Positions 57,562 to 64,000 of a DNA stretch of 64,000 bases are shown here, piece by piece. Position 1 is the first letter of the stretch; the number at the start of each line of letters is the position of its first letter. The position numbers were made by a program, and so were the translations under genes. Under the pieces are notes generated by a model. It ran no database searches and had not been told where the DNA came from. It was given only the letters and a program-made list of their open reading frames with translations. The stretch comes from Timema cristinae (lineage: Eukaryota; Arthropoda; Insecta; Phasmatodea; Timematidae). Location: positions 24,377,769 to 24,441,768 of the forward strand of contig JBCFYV010000100.1 of assembly GCA_039000515.1 (NCBI GenBank), read 5' to 3'.

Positions 57562-57752
57562 AAGTCGTTTGGCCTAAAAGGCATTTGGCCTAAAAGGCGT
57601 TTGGCCTAAAGTCATTTGGCCTAAAGGCATTTGGCCTAAAAGGCATTTGGCCTAAAAGGCATTTGGCCTAAAGGCATTTGGCCTAAATAGGCATTTGGCC
57701 TAAAGGCGTTTAGCCTACACTTTAGGCCAAATGCCTTTTAGGCCAAATGACG
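57562..57752. repeat. GGCCTAAAAGGCATTT minisatellite, array 2, with an inverted end
   Basis: About nine forward units run to 57719, then two units in the opposite orientation (TTTAGGCCAAATGCCTTTTA, GGCCAAATGACGGG) to 57752. The array can thus fold back on itself. Same family as 48937-49151. Confidence 0.92.
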
Positions 57753-58055
57753 GGTACCCCCCCTAAATCACCACCTCAACTGGTGTTTACTTCTAGCCCA
57801 CCTCATCACATGTAGAATGTTCTGAAGCTTGGGAGGGGAACTCCGAACCAATGAAGTTTACTTTTGTACATCACAAATATGATAACTAAACCCAATACTG
57901 ACTTAATTGGAGAAAGTTGGTCAGCATCTAAGACTCCACTCTAATGATCAATGACCCCATTTATTGTTCAACTTTTAATTTAAGCTTATGCTTCAGGAAT
58001 TATTAAAAATACAAATATATCTATGTAAATATTGTGTGCAGATCAAATGTAATAT
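57753..58055. other. Spacer
   Basis: Nothing was recognised. Confidence 0.3.
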
Positions 58056-58064
58056 ATTTTATAT

Positions 58065-58100
<36 letters not shown>
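58056..58100. repeat. TA microsatellite
   Basis: An almost pure TA run directly before the hairpin. Confidence 0.9.
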
Positions 58101-58182
58101 ATTGATTTGCTGGTGTGTTGTGTTATCATAACTGGTATATATATATACCAGGTATGGTAACACAACACACCAGCAAATCAAT
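58101..58182. other. 82-bp near-perfect hairpin
   Basis: ATTGATTTGCTGGTGTGTTG and its complement CAACACACCAGCAAATCAAT begin and end it. The two 41-base arms differ at only two positions and meet at a TATATATATA centre. It may be a tiny palindromic transposon or a hairpin-RNA precursor. Confidence 0.85.
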
Positions 58183-58540
58183 TGACAAATAGGATTTTAA
58201 AATTATTATTAACATCCCCCGAGTGAAAATAAAAATAATGTGAGTTTAAATATTGTAGCGTAAGAATGGCTGTGATGAGTAGTAGCACAATATTTTTCAT
58301 CAATACAATAACAAAATGATTTGCTACTATGCTAAAGTAGAAAAACATTAAATTAAACCAATTTTTATTTCAAAATAAAATTTTCAAATAAGCTGTCTTG
58401 TCTTGTCTTAGTAGCATTGCATAATATATTACATTATATTTATAAATAAAATAGCTATAGTTATAAATGTTTCAGGCTCTTAATAAACAACCTGCTTTTG
58501 TGGCTGCATAATTTAAGGGGTTTCTCCTCTCTCTCTTCCG
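58183..58540. other. Spacer
   Basis: AT-rich; no gene. A poly-C tract lies at 58541-58552. Confidence 0.3.
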
Positions 58541-58554
58541 CCCCCCCCCCCTCC

Positions 58555-58672
58555 CCTTTTTCGCCCGCCTCCACCCACACACAATTGTGGACACTTTTCC
58601 TCTAAAATTCTACCTTATTCATTCCTACTCGATAAGTGTGTATGTGTATAGTCCTAACAAATAATAATATCT
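58555..58672 (+). repeat. SINE A 3' fragment
   Basis: GTGGACACTTTTCCTCTAAAATTC and CGATAAGTGTGTATGTGTATAGTC follow the A body order, with a worn tail and an AATAATAAT end. Confidence 0.45.
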
Positions 58673-60659
58673 GGTGAAAGATTCTTAATGGGTAAACTTG
58701 GGTTTATTATCACCTGGACTCTGAACTAGGGCAAGACTGTTTATGAGGTTATGTACTGTACCTTAATGTATTTCCTAAGCACCAAAAATGTATTTTTGAA
58801 CAAATACTAGAGATACTGAAATTTCCTGAGACATTTATTTACAATCCTTTACTCAGAACATTGAAATGGCTATTGCAACATATTTAAAGTTAATTGTATT
58901 CAATTTATAATACATGGACAAAATTAAATCTTTTCACAAAATTGGCTAAGAGGACTGCTTGAAATTTTAAATGAAAATTATAGTCAATTTTGGTTGATTT
59001 TAAATGTAAATTAATGACATTCCGAAAATCAGAAATAGGTCATTCAGAATGGGAAACCTATTTAGAACCGGCTTTTATAGTAACCCTATTGTGACCAAAG
59101 GCAAGAAGATTAAAGATTCAAAATTATAAAACGATACAATGTTTGACTCAACTAATTTATATTTTTGGTTTGTTTGAATTAAATACGGTATGGCTCTGAC
59201 AAAACTGAACTTAGCTCTGACAATAGGGCCTTCAAAGACCATAGTAGTACGCCTCAATATTCTTATGAATGAACATATCAGACAGCTAGAAAAGGTTGTC
59301 TAGACTACTTTCATACATCCATATGTATAGTCATGCTATATGCAGCAGTCCCTTATGATATTGCTGACACCTATGAAATATCACTAATAATATAGTAAAA
59401 TCTTATAAATGTTAATTTTAAAAACATGTAAGCATTCAAACTTGTGTTTTCTAAAAGGTGCTTAATTCATGAGAAAAACAAGGCATAGTTCAGCAAACTT
59501 AAATAAAAAAAGTATATTAATTTCAACAAGAAGAGTGTATTATAAACCTGTTTGTAAAAATAAAATGCTGTACTTACCCACACACATTTTGGGTTCTGGA
59601 AACGCCCAGAGGCGAAGAAAGGGTTCTTTACCACCAACTCCTTTAAAGGGGGGAAAAAACAACAAAATAGACATTATTGTTAGTAGAACACATTAAATTG
59701 ATAGGTACAATAATACATATATGTTCACATTTTTATTGTATATTATGAGTTTGTGAGAATATTTTCAAATATCATTTATCAGTAAACTACCCTTAGATAG
59801 TTTTTTTTATATCAAACATACAAATATTATTTTGATAATCATATGAAACACTATTTAAATACAAATTTTGAACAAATTTGATCTATCCATTTTTTTTTTC
59901 AAAAATTAATCATTAGTAGAGAGCTTTATAATATTTTTTTCCCTTCAGAAAAACAAGCTTACATCATTATTTATCATGTAAAATACTCAACAGATACGCA
60001 TTTCCAACAAAAATGTTATGTCATTTTCAATTACTTTTTTTTTTAGTTTCAACATTCACTCATCAGTACTTCTATCACTTAAATTGAGGAATGGAATAAA
60101 AATAATTTTCAAAAAATTCGAACTTTCTTCATTTAACATATAAATACCAAGCTTGAACAAAATCCATAAAACAGTTTCGGCTGTACCCTCAGGTACGTAC
60201 AATGGAAAGACTCACTTTATTTGTTGGGTTCTGAGACATATAAAATACCAAGATTCATCATAATCTCAAGAGAGAACATTATCATGATTGCAATACTTTA
60301 TCTAGATGAGAAAGTAAAAATATATGAAAGTGTAAATACTAGAAAAATCATCCCTAAGTGGATATTTGGACACTCAAAATTGGGCATTATATGCCACTTT
60401 ATCGATTATAAGAGCTTTATATATAGGCCTATGCTTTTCAGACTATCCCTGACAAGTCATAAATTGCTAAACAAGTCATATTTATTAACAATCAAGTTCA
60501 AATATAATTAATATCAGCAATGGTTGGTAGAAACCTAGTTTCATAATATATGGTAGTGAAAGTATTTACTGTAAGCAATGATTTCAAGGAAAAAGCAGTT
60601 AGTTTTTTTTAATCAAATTTACTTACATTTTATTTGTTTATTTGAGCTTCACATGCACT
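58673..60659. other. Unassigned AT-rich DNA
   Basis: Open frames at 59075-59257 (minus), 59469-59696 and 60221-60511 (plus) are not recognised. Similar phrases ACCAAGCTTGAACAAAATCC (60150) and ACCAAGATTCATCATAATC (60248) suggest an old retroposon tail. No gene. Confidence 0.3.
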
Positions 60660-61170
60660 TTATGGACTGACTGATTATATCAGCACACGAGAATTTCTAT
60701 GAGCAAGATCAAAAGACTCTACATGGTGTCAACTCAACTTGATCAATGAAATTCCCGAATTTCCCTGTTTATTTCCTAAAACTCCCAACTAAAAAGTATG
60801 TCACATCCTTCTAACCTCCCCCTTCCGCTCTCATTTGTCTATCATATTTTTTTATGAATAATAAGAAGAAGTGTGAAAATATTTTTTTTAAATTTGTATT
60901 AAAATTATTTAGTAGGAATTATAATTTATTACACAACTACAAACAAAAAACCTACAGTTTGAATAACAATATTATTTACTAATTTAATTATTATATTTCA
61001 TATTTTGAGTAAAACAACATTTCCCCAGATTTGATTGACAGCTTTACTTCCCCTCCAAAGAAAGTTGTGCTATGGATCTTTCTTGCTCAAAAAAATCTGT
61101 CAATACCAGGCTGGTATTGAAGCCTAGAACATATGGTCCTCAGAAGGGCACTTTACCCCAAGTCAACTTT
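60660..61170 (-). repeat. tRNA-derived repeat family C, copy 2
   Basis: ATATCAGCACACGAGAATTTC (60680) and AAGAAAGTTGTGCTATGGATC, CTTGCTCA, TCAATACCAGGCTGG (61060-61115) match 43900-44345 in order. Here the middle is longer by about 200 bp. Confidence 0.6.
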
Positions 61171-61276
61171 ACTTAAAAAAAATGTATAGTTTAGTTTGTG
61201 TGTTATGGTTAAAATTCAAATTTGCCATTACTAGAGTACAATGTTATTTTTAACAAACAAAACGCTGATAACTATA

Positions 61277-61677
61277 CATATTCTGAAAATTGAAAAATGT
61301 CACCTGGACACGGGAATCGAACCCGGGACCTTCGGCTTAGTACGCCAATGCTCTTACCACTGAGCTATCCAGGATTCGTCCCGTGCCCATGGTCATTCTT
61401 CAACTCATATTTTAAGGCAGAGTCTTTGATGGACGTGCGGAAGTCGTCAGCTTATAAACGTGTGATTATATAAGATCACAGCCATCAGACAACGCAGCCA
61501 CCTGCGACTCGGTAGTTGGCAATGTATTTAAGCCAATTGACAATTATATTATAATTGTACGGGATTGCATATATTAATGAATCAGATAGCCAAAGCTATC
61601 ATCTATGCATTTTAGTGAGGCTAGCGCAACTTAGATATCATATTCTGAAAATTGAAAAATGACACTTGGACACGGGA
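61277..61677 (-). repeat. Region bounded by 39-bp direct repeats
   Basis: CATATTCTGAAAATTGAAAA and the next 19 bases (through CGGGA) occur at 61277-61315 and 61639-61677, 362 bp apart, with two differences. The repeated part includes the 3' end of the tRNA-like sequence, so this may be a tandem dimer of a tRNA-derived SINE cut in its second head. Confidence 0.7.
61303..61373 (-). tRNA. tRNA-like sequence (tRNA gene or SINE head), apparent anticodon ACT
   Basis: The 71-base sequence folds as a tRNA. Acceptor CCTGGAT pairs with GTCCAGG, and the D-arm is CTC/GAG. A 5-bp anticodon stem (TTGGC/GCCGA) carries a 7-base loop GTACTAA, and the T-arm is CGGG-TTCGATT-CCCG. A-box TAGCTCAGTGG and B-box GGTTCGATTCC are intact, and a run of T lies 7 bases downstream. 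Anticodon ACT is unusual for a eukaryotic tRNA and one base is missing at positions 8-9. The 3' end is also duplicated 362 bp away. I therefore favour a SINE head or pseudo-tRNA over a working gene. Confidence 0.5.
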
Positions 61678-61894
61678 CCTACATATCACAGTTAAAGATA
61701 TAAACAAATATTTAAAAATATAATTGGTTAGTGGTTAGGTGATAGGTTTTATTTTCTAAATGCATATAGCAAATGTATTGCATCATAGTAGAATATAAAG
61801 AACTTATATTTTATTAATAGTTTTTCCTTTTAGTTAAGCTAAGGCCTACAGGTGAGTGCTTTTTTAATTTATTATTATTATTATTATTATTATG
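61678..61894. other. Spacer
   Basis: AT-rich, ending in an ATT run that is the tail of the next SINE. Confidence 0.35.
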
Positions 61895-62130
61895 CATGTC
61901 TTACTACCCGTTCGGGTTATACACTTTAAGTACTAATTACGCTAACGGATTAGGAATTGGGAAGGTTGAATTAGAGGAAGTAAACCCACATTTGCATGGA
62001 GGGAAAGTGGAAAACCATTTAGGAAAAACCACCCCCAGATCACCCAACCGAGATTCGAACCTCGATCTCCCCGTCCTCAGCAGTCGAGCTAAACACGACT
62101 AGCGCGTTAGCCAACTACGCCACCGAGGTG
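61869..62130 (-). repeat. SINE family A, full length
   Basis: ATT tail, CTTACTACCCGTTCGGGTTA, complete body, T-arm GAGATTCGAACCTCGATCTC and head ACTACGCCACCGAGG. T-rich AATTTA-type text on both sides may be a duplication. Confidence 0.88.
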
Positions 62131-62239
62131 TTTTTTTTTTAAATTTACAGTAGGTATATCTAAATTGTGTTCTGGATTGTTAAATTCGTTAACAGTTGTA
62201 GATTACATATTCTAAGTATAAGATCACCAGAGGTATTAA
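62131..62239. other. Spacer
   Basis: Nothing was recognised. Confidence 0.3.
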
Positions 62240-62617
62240 TTAAAGTGAGAGTGCAAGGGACACAAGGTGTTTAAGTGCAGTGTTTATATCAAAACATTCA
62301 TTTTGGTTCAAATAAACAAAATATTTTTCCAGTGGAAACTTTTTTTTTATCACATGGTGACCTCAACAACTCTTGAATATTTGTCAAGGGTGTCCTGGAA
62401 TTTAATGACAACTTTTTCTCTCCATTTAAAAATGTTGTCACCTAATGTTGGTATGCTCTTGAAAGATATTCAACTGTTGATATTACCATGTGAAGGAAGA
62501 ACTTTATATTCCCACTGGAGCAATATTCTACTTATTTTGGACAAAAACATGTTTTGCTATAAAAAAAAATTGCAAAAACACTTCCTTTTCCTCACATCGA
62601 CCACATGCCCAACTTAA
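62240..62617. mobile_element. Palindromic MITE family P, copy 4, flanked by TTAA
   Basis: TTAA at 62240-62243 and 62614-62617 bounds it. GTGTTTATATCAAAACATTC and GAACTTTAT..CAAAAACATGTTTTGC mark the arms. The middle AATTTAATGACAACTTTTTC pairs across ATTTAAAAA with GTTGTCACCTAATG. The TTAA target is typical of the piggyBac superfamily. An open frame through it is incidental. Confidence 0.8.
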
Positions 62618-62756
62618 GTTAGCATAACTCAAAGTGTGGGCCAAAGATAGTTAATAAACAAATGGTTCTAGATAGAGCTACCGTTTTCTGATATTTCCAT
62701 TATTTGTATTATATTTTCTAACAAAGTTTTATAATTTCCTCAGATACAAACACAAT

Positions 62757-63575
62757 ATCAGAGTATCCAGCCAAAGAATTATTTAAAATTCCTTGACTTT
62801 TATAGTTTTCCCAAAGCTGATGTTTTTAGTCACTTTACATATAAATATTAAATATGTTATAAATATTATATGTATTAAGATCAGATCACAACTTAATGCA
62901 TTCATATTTTTAGACACATAATAAACATTCTGAAACTGTGTCCCTCTATGAAGGGGTTAAAGGATTTTAGCCTAAAGTGATGGACTATAGTTGGATATAT
63001 TGGTATTTCTCAGCCTTTTTCTGATGCTATTAAGTTGTTTACGAAGGAGTTTTCAAGACCTTTAATATCAAATTATATACCTTTTTATTTGTCTCCTATT
63101 TTTAACTTAGTGATTACTTGTTTAATTTTTTTTTCTTTTAATTTGGGGTTATTATTTATTTTATGTTGTTTGAGAATACGAGGCTATACAATTATGGTTG
63201 CAGGTTGATCTAAGTTAGAATTCAATTAGATCATAATGAGACATTAAATAATCACTATCACACCAGTACAAATTGAGATTGTTGTAAGAAGTTTATTATT
63301 TTTAAGTTTTTTTTATTTACATAACGTAATCAAACTTTCCCACATATGCAGAGCCATGACTCAACTTTGACCAAACATGTGAGTAAAGGGGTGGAAAGAT
63401 AACACATAAAAAAGATTCATAGTGAGTATTAAATGAGAGAAATATATTATTTTTGGTATTGTATATAAAAGTTAGGTAGGCCCCCCCTTTTTTTTAAGTG
63501 AATAGGCCTACATAAAAACTCCAGAAATACAATAAAATTCCTCGACATTTATCTGTTTTCCAGGTCAGGTCCTAG
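62757..63575 (+). repeat. Dispersed repeat family Y, longest copy
   Basis: It opens CAGAGTATCCAGCCAAAGAA and AAATTCCTTGACTTTTATAG. It continues with TTTTTAGACACATAATAAAC, CTGAAACTGTGTCCCTCTATG, CCTAAAGTGATGG and CATGACTCAACTTTGACC, and ends near TTCCTCGACATTTATCTG, TTTTCCAGGTCAGGTCC. Copies at 31490 and 37255 share the middle; the repeat at 258 shares the start. Confidence 0.65.
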
Positions 63576-63664
63576 ACCAAGCTTGAAACTTATTTACAAT
63601 ACTGATAAGACTAGACTAAGACATATTTATTGATGACGCCAAGATACCACACAGTTTTAAAATA

Positions 63665-63892
63665 TCTATTTCGGTGGCAGCATGGTCTAATGCATCATAT
63701 TAGACTGTCCTGCCAATGATTGGGAGACCAGGGTTCGAATCTTGGTTGGGTGTAGAGGGTGATTAAAAAAGTTTTCCACTCTTCCAATCAAATTCAGGTG
63801 CATTTCCTCTAAATTCAAATCTTCCTATTCCCTAGCTCATTGGTGAAATCAGTACATATGTGTATAATCTGAACAGGTAGTAAGACAGGTTT
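63665..63892 (+). repeat. SINE family A, older subtype
   Basis: Head TTTCGGTGGCAGCATGGTCT, T-arm CAGGGTTCGAATCTTGGTTG, body, and tail AATCTGAACAGGTAGTAAGA, ending in a T run. Confidence 0.75.
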
Positions 63893-64000
63893 TTTTTTAA
63901 AAAAGTTTAGAACTGATATTTTTTTCCATAACATTTTATGTAACTCTAAAATAACAAAATATATATAGTTCGGAATGATCCGTAAGACCAACGTTAGCAT

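Noticed and set aside
62267..62617. 116-codon open frame as a gene
   Set aside because: It lies wholly in a palindromic MITE copy and is not conserved in the other copies.

Overview
The window is animal nuclear DNA: AT-rich, with no operons, no long open reading frames and many retroposed elements. The lineage looks invertebrate. Short motifs such as TTCGCCCGC-type and CCCGGCGTTGCCC-type repeat ends recall arthropod genomes, but a mollusc or another invertebrate cannot be excluded. No intact host protein-coding gene could be supported. Almost everything recognisable is mobile or repetitive DNA at various stages of decay.

The commonest elements are two tRNA-derived SINE families, named here A and B. 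A has a tRNA head reading GCCTCGGTGGCGTAG and a body of about 250 bp. B has a head reading GTGACCTGGTGGTCTAGGGG and a body of about 300 bp. Heads and bodies differ, but both end in the same 3' tail, TAACCCGAACGGGTAGTAAGACGCGGTGCT followed by AAT repeats (written here in pieces in the entries). Target-site duplications of 8-12 bp flank many copies and three insertions are nested in older elements. Two further tRNA-like families, C and D, are older.

Layout: 1-4.4 kb, CAGGGT-type repeat, a 262-bp foldback, a pogo-like element split by a B SINE, and an A SINE. 4.4-13.5 kb, AT-rich DNA with A and B copies, an X-family repeat, a 148-bp tandem duplication and a mariner-type MITE. 14.06-15.24 kb, a 46-bp satellite. 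15.9-17.2 kb, a decayed PIF/Harbinger transposon with a recognisable intron and an antisense MADF-like gene inside it. 19.7-23.3 kb, X repeat and SINEs. 23.8-26.6 kb, a candidate mobile element: inverted repeats flank a broken gene of a widespread uncharacterised invertebrate protein family. 26.7-39 kb, dense SINEs, often nested. 40.2-43.3 kb, palindromic TTAA-associated MITEs and another X copy. 43.5-47 kb, SINEs and an inverted-repeat element. 48.9 and 57.6 kb, two arrays of a GGCCTAAAAGGCATTT minisatellite. 50.2-51.2 kb, a 1-kb palindrome built of six related subunits. 53-64 kb, more SINEs, a hAT-type MITE with a perfect 8-bp duplication, an 82-bp near-perfect hairpin, a tRNA-like gene and a Y-family repeat.

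The two protein-coding remnants (Harbinger/MADF and the uncharacterised family) are both broken by stops and frameshifts. The most interesting unexplained structures are the six-unit palindrome, the inverted-repeat element carrying the uncharacterised gene, and the 3' tail shared by two otherwise unrelated SINEs, which predicts a partner LINE elsewhere in the genome. All family assignments are by reading, without database searches.
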